A DNA stretch of 46,480 bases, from contig JAEULA010000015.1 of assembly GCA_016793165.1 (NCBI GenBank), positions 1 to 46,480 of the forward strand, written 5' to 3'. This document shows, piece by piece, positions 35,082 through 43,345 of this stretch. This DNA comes from Alphaproteobacteria bacterium. Its GTDB lineage: Bacteria > Pseudomonadota > Alphaproteobacteria > CACIAM-22H2. The notes under the pieces were generated by a model that ran no database searches, was not told the DNA's origin, and worked only from the letters and a program-made list of their open reading frames with translations. Numbering within the stretch: position 1 is the first letter of the stretch; every line of letters starts with the position of its first letter. Made by a program: the position numbers and the translations under genes.

Positions 35082-36824
35082 ATGCAGCGTCAGCTGGCCG
35101 CGATCCTCTGCACCGACATCGCCGGCTACGCGCGCCTGATGGCGTCCGACGAGACCGGCACGCTGACGCGACTCAAGACCGACCGCGCGACGATCGATCC
35201 GTTGATCGCCGGGCTTGGCGGCCGCGTCGTGAAGACCACCGGGGACGGCCTGCTCGTCGAGTTCTCCAGCGTGGTGGCCGCCGTCGAGGCCGCGATCGAG
35301 ATCCAGGCGGCGATGACGCGCCGCGGCGCCGAGGAGCCCGAGGCGATCCGCCGGCCGATGCGAATCGGCATCCACCTGGGCGACGTGATCCACGACGACG
35401 GCGACATCTACGGCGACGGCGTGAACATCGCCGCGCGGCTGCAGGAGGTCTCGGTGCCGGGCGGCATCGCGATGTCCCGCCTCGTCGCCGAGAGCGTCGC
35501 CGGAAAGCTCGATGTCGCCCTCGTCGACGAGGGGCCGCGAAACCTCAAGAACATCGCGACCCCGGTGCATGTCTACCGCATCGACCCGAAGGCCCCGGCG
35601 GCCGCCGGGCGACCGCTGCCCTTGCCCGACAAGCCTTCGATCGCGGTGCTGCCCTTCGCCAACATGTCGAACGACCTGCAGCAGGAATACTTCGCCGACG
35701 GCATCACCGAGGACATCATCACCGCGCTGTCGCGCCATCGCTCGCTGTTCGTGATCGCGCGCAACTCGACCTTCACCTACAAGGGGCGCGCCGTCGACAT
35801 CAAGCGCGTCGGCCAGGAGCTCGGCGTGCGCTACGTGCTCGAGGGCAGCGTGCGCAGATCGGGCGACCGTCTGCGCATCACGGGACAACTGGTCGATGCG
35901 TCGAGCGGGCGCCATCTCTGGGCGGACCGGTTCGACGGCGCGCTCGACGACGTCTTCGATCTCCAGGACCGGATGACCGGCCGTGTCGTGAGCGCGCTGC
36001 TCGTCAACGTGGAGCAGGCCGAGATGGACCGCGCCGGTCGCAAGCCGACCTCCAGCCTCGATGCCTACGATTACTGTTTGCGCGCAAAGGCGCTGTTCGC
36101 GCGCATCGGCAAGCCGACGGCGATGCAGGCGCTCGATCTCCTGGACCGTGCGATCGAATGCGATCCGGAGTACGGCGCCGCCTATGCGCTCGCCGCGTGG
36201 TACCACGCCTGGCTCGCCGCACACGGCTTGACGGACGACCGGTCCATCAACGCCGGGAGGGCGGCACGGATGGCGCAGCGGGCCGCCGCGCTCGCGCCCG
36301 ACGATCCGGCCGTGCTCGGTCTCACCGGATACACGATGGCCTACATGGTCCGCGACCTGGAGGCCGCGACCGGCTTCGTGTCGCGCGCCCTGGCGCTGAG
36401 CCCGAATTTCGCGCCGAACTGGGTCTACAGCGCTTGGGTCCGGATCTGGCAGGGTGAGCCGAAGACCGGGCTCGACCATGCCCGCGAGGCGATCCGCCTC
36501 AACCCCCTGGACCCGGCGATCATCCTGATGCGCAATGCCTGCGCCCACGCGCTCTTCTTTCTCGACCGCTTCGACGACGCGGCGGCGGCGGCGCGCGAGG
36601 GCCTCCAGGAGCGTTCGGAATCGGCGCCGGCGCTGCGGATCGGGACGGCCGCGCTCGCCATGGCGGGCCGGCCCGACGAGGCAACCGAGCTGCGACGCCG
36701 GCTGCAGGCGGTCGATCCGGGGATCACCGTCGCGAACCTCGCCGCCCGCCTCGGTCCCTATCGGCGCGCGGCGGACGTCGCGCGTTATGCCGAGGGCCTG
36801 CGACGCGCGGGTCTGCCAGAATGA
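35082..36824 (+). CDS. Class III adenylate cyclase / TolB-like / TPR protein (paralogue 2)
   Basis: 580-residue cytoplasmic signalling protein with the same architecture as 13943-15691. The cyclase domain (about 1-170) retains D12, K51, D55, D108, N115 and R119, so it should be active. The TolB-N-like module (about 185-300: PSIAVLPFANMSNDLQQEYF) is followed by TPR-like helices (DLLDRAIECDPEYGAAYALA and later repeats). ATG 35082 is chosen because it aligns with the paralogue; GTG at 35052 would add ten residues. It is 25 nt upstream of the gamma-glutamyltransferase-like gene and could be co-transcribed, linking cAMP output to that operon. Confidence 0.93.
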   Translation: MQRQLAAILCTDIAGYARLMASDETGTLTRLKTDRATIDPLIAGLGGRVVKTTGDGLLVEFSSVVAAVEAAIEIQAAMTRRGAEEPEAIRRPMRIGIHLGDVIHDDGDIYGDGVNIAARLQEVSVPGGIAMSRLVAESVAGKLDVALVDEGPRNLKNIATPVHVYRIDPKAPAAAGRPLPLPDKPSIAVLPFANMSNDLQQEYFADGITEDIITALSRHRSLFVIARNSTFTYKGRAVDIKRVGQELGVRYVLEGSVRRSGDRLRITGQLVDASSGRHLWADRFDGALDDVFDLQDRMTGRVVSALLVNVEQAEMDRAGRKPTSSLDAYDYCLRAKALFARIGKPTAMQALDLLDRAIECDPEYGAAYALAAWYHAWLAAHGLTDDRSINAGRAARMAQRAAALAPDDPAVLGLTGYTMAYMVRDLEAATGFVSRALALSPNFAPNWVYSAWVRIWQGEPKTGLDHAREAIRLNPLDPAIILMRNACAHALFFLDRFDDAAAAAREGLQERSESAPALRIGTAALAMAGRPDEATELRRRLQAVDPGITVANLAARLGPYRRAADVARYAEGLRRAGLPE

Positions 36825-36849
36825 AGCACCAGACCGGGATCGGAGCTCG

Positions 36850-38619
36850 ATGAACCAGGATTTCCTCTTCGCGCGCTGGCGCGAGAAGACCGCGCGGACC
36901 ACGGCGCGCCCGAGCCTGTTGGGCACGCGGCACATGGCGGTCGCCGGGCACTACCACGCCGCGCACGCCGCCTTCGCGATCCTCGAGGCCGGCGGCAATG
37001 CGGTCGATGCCGGCTGCGCGGCCGGGCTCGCGCTCGGCGTCCTGATCCCCGACATCGTCAACGTCGCCGGCGTCGCGCCGATCCTGATCAAGATGGCCGA
37101 CCGCGCCGAGGTGATCTCGATCAGCGGCCTCGGCACATGGCCCAGGGCGGCAAGCGTGGAGTTCTTCCAGCGCAACCATGGCGGCCGGATCCCGATGGGC
37201 GTGCTGCGCACGGTGGTCCCGGCGGCCCCCGCCGCCTGGATCAAGGCGCTCGAGCATTTCGGCACGATGAGCTTCGGCGACATCGCGGCGGCGGCGATCC
37301 GCTTCGCCGAGGAGGGCTTCCCGACGCCACCGCTGATGGCAGACCTGATCGCCGAGCACACTGCAGATTATGCGCGCTGGCCCTCGAGCGCGGCCGTCTA
37401 CCTGCCCGGAGGACGCGCGCCGCGCACCGGCGAGATCTTCCGGCAGGCCGATCTTGCGCGCACGCTGCGCCACATGGTCGACCAGGAGCGCGCTGCGGCG
37501 GCGCGCGGCGGTCGCAAGGCCGGGTTGGCGGCGGCGCGCGACGCCTTCTATCGCGGCGACATCGCGGCGGCGATCCTGCGCACGCAGCGCGAGCACGACG
37601 GGCTGATGACCGCCGAGGATCTTTCGGGCTTCGAGCCCGAGATCGAGACCGCGGCGTCGACTCGCTTCGGCGACATCGACGTCCATTCCTGCGGCCCCTG
37701 GTGCCAGGGCCCTGCGCTGCTGCAGGCGGTCAACCTGCTGGACGCCGCGGCGCTGCGCGGGCTCGGCCACAACTCGCCGGACTATGTCCACGTCGTCACC
37801 GAGGCGCTGAAGCTCGCCTTCGCCGACCGCGAGAAGCATTACGGCGATCCCCGCTTCGTCGACGTGCCGCTCGACGGCCTGCTGTCCGCGGATTATGCCG
37901 CCCGACGCCGCGCCCTCATCCGCATGGACCGCGCCTGGCCGGGCCTGCCGCCCGCCGGCGATCCGAGGACGATGACCGCCGAGGTGCCTTGGACGACGCT
38001 GCCGCCGCCGACTCCGACCCCGGCGCGCGCGGCGAAGGACACGTCCTATGCCTGCGTCGTCGATCGCTGGGGCAACGTCTTCTCGGCCACGCCGAGCGAC
38101 TCCTCCTACGACGGCGTCGTCGTGCCGGGCACCGGCCTGACGCCCTCGACCCGCGGCTCGCAGTCGCGCGTCGACGCCGCCCATCCCAGCAGCGTCGCCG
38201 GCGGCAAGCGCCCGCGCCTCACCCCGAGCCCGGCCATCGCCATCGCGCCGGGCCGCTTCGCGATGCCCTTCGGCACGCCCGGGGGCGACGTGCAGATCCA
38301 GGCGATGCTGCAGGTGTTCCTGAACATCGTCGCCTTCGGCATGGACCCGCAGGAGGCGGTGGAGGCGCCGCGCTTCGCCAGCGCCAGCTTCCCGGACTCC
38401 TTCGCCCCGCATGCCTATCACCCGGGAAGGCTCGCGATCGAGCAGCGGCTCGCCGCGCGGATCGGCGAGCCGCTGGCCGCGCGCGGCCACCAGGTCGTGG
38501 AGTGGCCCGACGGCGTGTGGCGCGCCGGCTCGATCTGCACCATCGTCCACGACATCCGCACCGGACTGCTTGCAGCCGGCGCCGATCCGCGCCGCGTGTC
38601 CTACGCGACCGGCTGGTGA
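36850..38619 (+). CDS. Gamma-glutamyltransferase-family Ntn hydrolase, cytoplasmic (1)
   Basis: 589-residue self-processing N-terminal-nucleophile hydrolase. The predicted nucleophile and autocleavage site is T398 (KDTSYACVVD), followed by the GNVFSATPSD block, the RLTPSPAI segment and the GTPGGDVQIQ glycine loop. The large-subunit region has EAGGNAVDAGCAAGLALGV typical of the family. No signal peptide is present, unlike classical periplasmic glutathione-processing enzymes. GGAG precedes the ATG. Related proteins include YwrD-type and acylase-like members, so the donor may be a gamma-glutamyl amide or another N-acyl compound. Confidence 0.92.
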   Translation: MNQDFLFARWREKTARTTARPSLLGTRHMAVAGHYHAAHAAFAILEAGGNAVDAGCAAGLALGVLIPDIVNVAGVAPILIKMADRAEVISISGLGTWPRAASVEFFQRNHGGRIPMGVLRTVVPAAPAAWIKALEHFGTMSFGDIAAAAIRFAEEGFPTPPLMADLIAEHTADYARWPSSAAVYLPGGRAPRTGEIFRQADLARTLRHMVDQERAAAARGGRKAGLAAARDAFYRGDIAAAILRTQREHDGLMTAEDLSGFEPEIETAASTRFGDIDVHSCGPWCQGPALLQAVNLLDAAALRGLGHNSPDYVHVVTEALKLAFADREKHYGDPRFVDVPLDGLLSADYAARRRALIRMDRAWPGLPPAGDPRTMTAEVPWTTLPPPTPTPARAAKDTSYACVVDRWGNVFSATPSDSSYDGVVVPGTGLTPSTRGSQSRVDAAHPSSVAGGKRPRLTPSPAIAIAPGRFAMPFGTPGGDVQIQAMLQVFLNIVAFGMDPQEAVEAPRFASASFPDSFAPHAYHPGRLAIEQRLAARIGEPLAARGHQVVEWPDGVWRAGSICTIVHDIRTGLLAAGADPRRVSYATGW

Positions 38620-38645
38620 ACCTCCGTCGGGAGCCGAGACCTCAC

Positions 38646-39719
38646 ATGCAACTGGCCGTGCTGCCCGGCGACGACATCGGCCCGGAGATCACCGTGGCGA
38701 CGCTCGACGTGCTCGCCGCCGTCAAGCGCCACTTCAGCCTGGATATCGGCGTTGAGCACCATGCGATCGGGCTCGAGAGCCTGAAGCAGAGCGGCGCGAC
38801 CCTGACCGAGGCCGTCTTCGCAGCCGCCCGCGAAGCCGACGGCATCATCCTGGGACCGGTCGCGACGGCGATCTATCCGCCGGCCGACAAGGGCGGGATC
38901 AATCCGTCCGCCTATTTCCGCAAGAACCTCGATCTCTACGCCAACATACGGCCGGCGCGGACCTTCGGCCGCGCGACGCAGCGCGTCAGCGCGTTCGACC
39001 TCGTCGTCGTGCGCGAGAACACCGAGGGCTTCTATGCCGACCGCAACATGACGGCGGGCGACGCCGACATCCTGGTCACGCCCGACGTCGCGATTGCGAT
39101 CCGCAAGGTGACCCGCGAGGCGAGCACGCGCATCGCCGAGGCCGGCTTCCGCCTGGCCCGCGCGCGCCGCCGGCGCGTGACACTGGTCCACAAGGCCAAC
39201 GTGCTGAAGCGCTCGGACGGCCTGTTCCTCGATGCGTGCCGCGCCGTCGCGGCCGACTATCCCGACGTGAACGTCGACGACGTGATCATCGACGCGATGA
39301 CGGCGCATCTCGTGCGCGATCCCGGCCGCTTCGACGTGATCGTCACGACCAACATGTTCGGCGACATCCTCTCGGATCTCGCGGGCGAACTCGCCGGAAG
39401 CCTCGGCCTCGCGGGCGCGCTCAATGCCGGCGCGACGCACGCGGTTGCCCAGGCGACCCACGGCTCGGCCCCCGACATCGCGGGCCAGGACCGCGCCAAC
39501 CCGATGGCGCTGATCCGCTCGCTCGGCATGCTGCTGCACTGGCTCGGCGAGCGCCACGGCGCGGCCAACTTCATCGCCGCAGGCCGCGCGATCGAGGAGG
39601 CGGTCGGCGCGACCATCGCCGCAGGCGAGACGACCCCGGATCTCGGCGGCCGCATCGGCACCAAGGCGGTCGGGCGGATCGTCGCGGGCCGAGTCGCGCG
39701 CACCGCGAGCGCGGCATGA
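38646..39719 (+). CDS. Isocitrate/isopropylmalate dehydrogenase family protein
   Basis: 357-residue NAD-type beta-decarboxylating dehydrogenase. Visible elements: GDDIGPE at 8-14 (family usually GDGIGPE), INPSAYFRKNLDLYANIR with R92 and R102, and RENTEGFY with R123 and catalytic Y130. VHKANVLK supplies catalytic K183, metal-binding Asps are D217, D240 and D244, and HGSAPDIAG (272-280) is of the NAD-type. The substrate could be isocitrate-like, isopropylmalate-like or tartrate-like. The lone location, without leu or TCA genes, argues for a catabolic 2-hydroxyacid. Its stop overlaps the creatininase start. Confidence 0.92.
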   Translation: MQLAVLPGDDIGPEITVATLDVLAAVKRHFSLDIGVEHHAIGLESLKQSGATLTEAVFAAAREADGIILGPVATAIYPPADKGGINPSAYFRKNLDLYANIRPARTFGRATQRVSAFDLVVVRENTEGFYADRNMTAGDADILVTPDVAIAIRKVTREASTRIAEAGFRLARARRRRVTLVHKANVLKRSDGLFLDACRAVAADYPDVNVDDVIIDAMTAHLVRDPGRFDVIVTTNMFGDILSDLAGELAGSLGLAGALNAGATHAVAQATHGSAPDIAGQDRANPMALIRSLGMLLHWLGERHGAANFIAAGRAIEEAVGATIAAGETTPDLGGRIGTKAVGRIVAGRVARTASAA

Positions 39720-40480
39720 TCCTGCAGCATTCCACCTGGTCCGAGATCGAGGCCTATCTCGGCCGGTCGCGCGGCGTGATGATCCCGATCGGCTCCACCG
39801 AGCAGCATGGGCCGAACGGCCCGATCGGCACCGACGCGATCTGCGCCGAGGCGGTCGCCCGGAGCGCCGCCGCGGACGCCGACATCCTCGTCGGCCCGAC
39901 CCTCGCGGTCACCACGGCGCAGTTCAACCTGCGATTCCCGGGCACGATCAGCCTGCGCAGCACGACGCTGATGGCGGTGGTGACGGATTACGTCCGCTCG
40001 CTCGCGGCCCAGGGCTTCGCGCGCTTCTATTTCCTCAACGGCCACGGCGCGAACATCGCGCCGCTGCTGGCCGCGTTCCACGACCTGCACGGGGAGCATG
40101 CGGCGACGGCGCCGCACGGCCTGCGCTGCCGCCTGCGCAGCTGGTGGGAGTACCCGGACGCCAATGCGCTGCGGCAGTCCCTCTACGGCGAATGGGAAGG
40201 CATCCACGCCACGCCCAGCGAGATCGCCATAGCCCATCATGCCGTGCCGGCGACGCAACGGCCGGCGCCGACCGCGCGGCCGGAGAAGCTCACCGCGGCG
40301 TCGCTGCGGGAGATGGGGGGCGACCGCCACTTCGATGCCGACCACCACCGGGCGCGGTTTCCCGATGGCCGCATCGGCTCGGACCCCGCGCTCGTCGGAC
40401 CGACGGACGGCGCGCGGCTCCTGGCCGCGGCGGCAGCCGGCGCGCGCGCCGACTATGCGGCCTTCCTCGCTGAAGCATGA
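39716..40480 (+). CDS. Creatininase family amidohydrolase
   Basis: 254-residue cytoplasmic metalloenzyme. Creatininase-family metal ligands are in place: E29, H31 and D40 (GSTEQHGPNGPIGTDA), H110 (NGHGAN) and E169 (HATPSEIA). NGHGAN resembles the MftE/ArfB-like branch rather than strict creatininase. ATG overlaps the dehydrogenase stop (ATGA). Predicted to hydrolyse a cyclic amide or N-formyl/peptide bond. Last gene before a hairpin cluster. Confidence 0.9.
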   Translation: MILQHSTWSEIEAYLGRSRGVMIPIGSTEQHGPNGPIGTDAICAEAVARSAAADADILVGPTLAVTTAQFNLRFPGTISLRSTTLMAVVTDYVRSLAAQGFARFYFLNGHGANIAPLLAAFHDLHGEHAATAPHGLRCRLRSWWEYPDANALRQSLYGEWEGIHATPSEIAIAHHAVPATQRPAPTARPEKLTAASLREMGGDRHFDADHHRARFPDGRIGSDPALVGPTDGARLLAAAAAGARADYAAFLAEA

Positions 40481-40558
40481 CGGCCGCGCCGCGCCCGCGG
40501 CCAAAGGCCACCGGCGCCCGGTTCGCGGCTTCGCGCACCGATTGACCGCCGACCGGTA

Positions 40559-40643
40559 GGCATCCCCTCCCCACGGCCGCAAGGCCGGGGAAGAAGGGAT
40601 GCCCGATCGGTCGGGCAGGAGGTCCCGCCGATCGCGCGGGACC
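40559..40643. terminator. Three consecutive hairpins between convergent genes
   Basis: Hairpin 1 (40559-40603) pairs GGCATCCC with GGGATGCC and contains an inner CCCC/GGGG and GGCC/GGCC stem capped by a GCAA tetraloop. Hairpin 2 (40601-40616) is GCCCGA/TCGGGC. Hairpin 3 (40621-40643) is GGTCCCGC/GCGGGACC. They fill most of the gap between the creatininase stop (40480) and the CBS-protein stop (40651), so they probably terminate transcription from both sides. Confidence 0.7.
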
Positions 40644-40650
40644 GGCTCGA

Positions 40651-41361
40651 TCAGACCGCGTAGGCGGCCCAGGCCGCGCCGGCCTTGCGCACGACCAGAT
40701 GATCCTTCACCGCGCGAACGCCTTCGACGCGCTGCGCCAGCACGGTGAGGCCTTCGCGCTGGGCGTCCGAGGCGACCGCGCCCACAAGCTCGACCGCGCC
40801 GTCGCTGACGATGACGGAGACGAACGCGCTCGGCGCCCAGGGCTGCACGCGGATCTCCTTCTCGATGTCCGCGCGGATGTCGCTGTCGGCGCGCTGCCGC
40901 GCCGGCGCATCGGGACGGCGCGCAAAGGTCTTCACGATGTCGGAGCGGGTGATCACGCCGGCGACCTTGCCCTGCTCGAGCACGAAGACGCGCTTGATCC
41001 GCTTCTCCTCCATCAGGTTCGCGACGGAGGCGATCTCGGCATCGGGATCGACGCCGATCATGCCGCGGGTCATCACGTCGCCGGCAACGAGGCCGTGGGA
41101 CTTCACGAAGCCGCGGGCGTCGTCGTCGGGATCGGCGAGGATGGCGAGCCACCAGGCCTTCTTCTTCTCCGTTCCGAGCTCCACGCGGCGCAGCAGGTCG
41201 CCTTCGCTCACGACGCCGAGCGGCACGCCCGCCGCATCGACGACCGGCGCAGCGCTGATGCGATGGTCGATCAGGAACTCCGCCAGCTTGCGGACCGGCA
41301 CGTCCGGCCCGATGGTCAGGACCTTCCGGGTCATCACGTCGCGGGCTTTGAGAGTGGCCAT
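40651..41361 (-). CDS. CBS-CBS-BON domain protein
   Basis: 236-residue soluble protein. Two CBS motifs, each opening with a VMT signature (DVMTRKVLTIGPD near residue 8; DVMTRGMIGVDPD near 95), form a Bateman module that usually binds adenosine nucleotides. A BON domain occupies about 158-225 (IRADIEKEI...VELVGAV). The start at 41361 has AGGAGGAG with good spacing; an upstream ATG adds 15 residues. Role probably energy or stress sensing; partner unknown. Confidence 0.92.
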   Translation of the reverse strand: MATLKARDVMTRKVLTIGPDVPVRKLAEFLIDHRISAAPVVDAAGVPLGVVSEGDLLRRVELGTEKKKAWWLAILADPDDDARGFVKSHGLVAGDVMTRGMIGVDPDAEIASVANLMEEKRIKRVFVLEQGKVAGVITRSDIVKTFARRPDAPARQRADSDIRADIEKEIRVQPWAPSAFVSVIVSDGAVELVGAVASDAQREGLTVLAQRVEGVRAVKDHLVVRKAGAAWAAYAV

Positions 41362-41488
41362 GGGGTTTCTCCTCCTGTGAGCGCTCTCGCGCTGTGGGGG
41401 GAACATGGGCGCCCGGCAGGTGCGACGGGATGTGACAGCCCGTCACTGCGACCAGCCGTCGCCGAGTTCGGGGTCTGCGCGCGACATC

Positions 41489-41516
41489 GTGACGCGTGCG
41501 ACCGGCAGTGTAAGCT
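41489..41516 (+). promoter_or_regulatory. Candidate promoter placing the transcript start at the ATG (leaderless)
   Basis: GTGACG (41489-41494), 16-base spacer and TAAGCT (41511-41516) precede the ATG at 41523 by six bases. There is no ribosome-binding site upstream. If used, the mRNA would start at or next to the A of the start codon. Box matches are modest. Confidence 0.3.
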
Positions 41517-41522
41517 CGCGCG

Positions 41523-43322
41523 ATGAGTTTCACCACACGACCGGAGCTGCACGGCACCTTCGGCGCCGTCGCCTCCACGCATTGGATCGCCTCGGCGGTC
41601 GGCATGCGGATCCTCGAGCGCGGCGGCAACGCCTTCGATGCGGCGGTCGCCGTCGGCTTCACGCTGCAGGTCGTCGAGCCGCATCTCAATGGGCCGGGCG
41701 GCGAGGTCCCGATCCTCGCCTGCCGGGCGGGGGCCGCTGCGCCCGATGTCATCTGCGGCCAGGGCCCCGCACCGCGGGCCGCCACCATCGACCGCTTCAA
41801 CGCGCTCGGCCTCGACCTGGTTCCGGGCACCGGCCAGCTGCCGGCCTGCGTGCCCGGCGCCTTCGGCGCCTGGCTCACCCTGCTTCGCGACTACGGGACC
41901 CTGCCCCTCGCCGACGTCCTCGAGCCGGCGATCGGCTATGCCGGCGCCGGCCATCCCCTCGCGTGGCGGGTGCCGGCCGCCATCCGCGCGGTGAAGTCGC
42001 TGTTCGAGCTGCATTGGCGGAGCTCCGCGGCGATCTACCTTCCCGGCGGCGAGGTGCCCGAGACCGGCGCCCTGTTCCGCAACCGCGCGCTCGCGACGCT
42101 GTACGCCGCGATCGTCGCGGATGCCGCGCGCGTCGCCGGCCGCGAGCAGCAGATCGAGCGCGCGCTCGACTACTGGTATCGAGGTCCGGTCGCCGAGGCG
42201 ATCGACCGCTTCGCCGGTGTCGAGGTGCACGACGTCACCGGGCGGGCCCACCGCGGCCTGCTTGCCGGCGCGGATCTCGCGCGCTGGAAGCCGACGATCG
42301 AGGCGCCGATGGCCGTCGACTACGGCCGCTACCGCGTCTTCAAATGCGGCCCGTGGAGCCAGGGCCCGGTGCTGCTGCAGATGCTGCAGATCCTCGCCGG
42401 CTTCGATCTCGACGGCGGCGATCCCCTGGGGCCCGACTTCGTGCACGTGCTGGTCGAGGCCACGAAGCTCGCCATGGCCGATCGCGATGCGTGGTACGGC
42501 GACGACGGCGACGTGCCGATGGCCGCCCTGCTCGACCCCGCCTATGCCACGGCGCGCCGCGCGCTGATCGGCACCGACGCGTCCGACGCGGTCCGGCCCG
42601 GCAGCGTCGACGGCCGCGCGCCCCCGCGCTTCCCGATCCTCGAGGCGGGCGCCGCCGCCGGGCGCGGCGCAGGCGAGCCGACGGTGGACCGCAGCGGCGA
42701 GGCGGTGATCTCCCGCGGCGGCGCGCAGCGCGGCGACACCTGCCATGTCGACGTCGCCGATCGGTGGGGGAATCTCGTGGCGGCGACCCCCTCCGGCGGA
42801 TGGCTGCAATCCAGCCCGGTGATCCCCGAACTCGGCTTCGGGCTCACCACGCGCGGCCAGATGTTCTGGCTGACGCCGGGCCTCGCGAGCAGCCTGGCGC
42901 CCGGCAGGCGGCCGCGCACCACGCTGACGCCGACGATCGCCTATCGCGACGGCGCGCCGTACCTCGCCTTCGGCACGCCGGGCGGCGACCAGCAGGACCA
43001 GTGGTCGGCGCTGCTATTCCTGCACCACGTCCATCACGCCATGAACCTGCAGGCCGCCATCGATGCGCCGGCACTGCACACCGACCATCTCGCGAGCTCG
43101 TTCTGGCCGCGCGGCTTCCGACGCCGGGCGGTGACTCTCGAGGACCGCTTCCCGCAGGCGACGCGCGACGAGCTCGCGCGTCGCGGCCATCAGGTCGTCG
43201 TCGCCGACGGCTGGACCGAAGGCCGGCTCAGCGCCTGCGCCACCGTCGCCGCGGACGGGCTGCGCCTGGTGAAGGCGGCGGCAAATCCGCGCACCATGCA
43301 GGGCTACGCGCTCGCCCGCTGA
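41523..43322 (+). CDS. Gamma-glutamyltransferase-family Ntn hydrolase, cytoplasmic (2)
   Basis: 599-residue Ntn hydrolase, a clear paralogue in family with 36850-38619 but quite divergent. Nucleophile T406 lies in RGDTCHVDVADRWGN. The glycine loop is GTPGGDQQDQWSALLF and the RTTLTPTIAYRDG segment matches the family. The N-terminal block reads ERGGNAFDAAVAVGFTLQV. No signal peptide. The ATG lacks a ribosome-binding site (see the leaderless promoter). It is followed after 23 nt by a family-5 binding protein, suggesting that the enzyme acts on the compound that protein captures. Confidence 0.92.
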   Translation: MSFTTRPELHGTFGAVASTHWIASAVGMRILERGGNAFDAAVAVGFTLQVVEPHLNGPGGEVPILACRAGAAAPDVICGQGPAPRAATIDRFNALGLDLVPGTGQLPACVPGAFGAWLTLLRDYGTLPLADVLEPAIGYAGAGHPLAWRVPAAIRAVKSLFELHWRSSAAIYLPGGEVPETGALFRNRALATLYAAIVADAARVAGREQQIERALDYWYRGPVAEAIDRFAGVEVHDVTGRAHRGLLAGADLARWKPTIEAPMAVDYGRYRVFKCGPWSQGPVLLQMLQILAGFDLDGGDPLGPDFVHVLVEATKLAMADRDAWYGDDGDVPMAALLDPAYATARRALIGTDASDAVRPGSVDGRAPPRFPILEAGAAAGRGAGEPTVDRSGEAVISRGGAQRGDTCHVDVADRWGNLVAATPSGGWLQSSPVIPELGFGLTTRGQMFWLTPGLASSLAPGRRPRTTLTPTIAYRDGAPYLAFGTPGGDQQDQWSALLFLHHVHHAMNLQAAIDAPALHTDHLASSFWPRGFRRRAVTLEDRFPQATRDELARRGHQVVVADGWTEGRLSACATVAADGLRLVKAAANPRTMQGYALAR

Positions 43323-43345
43323 CCCCGTTTCCAGGAGCCTCGACA

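Noticed and set aside
41405..43345. N-terminal extension of the family-5 binding protein through the Ntn hydrolase region
   Set aside because: It is an alternative frame of the Ntn hydrolase; the signal peptide beginning at 43346 defines the true start.
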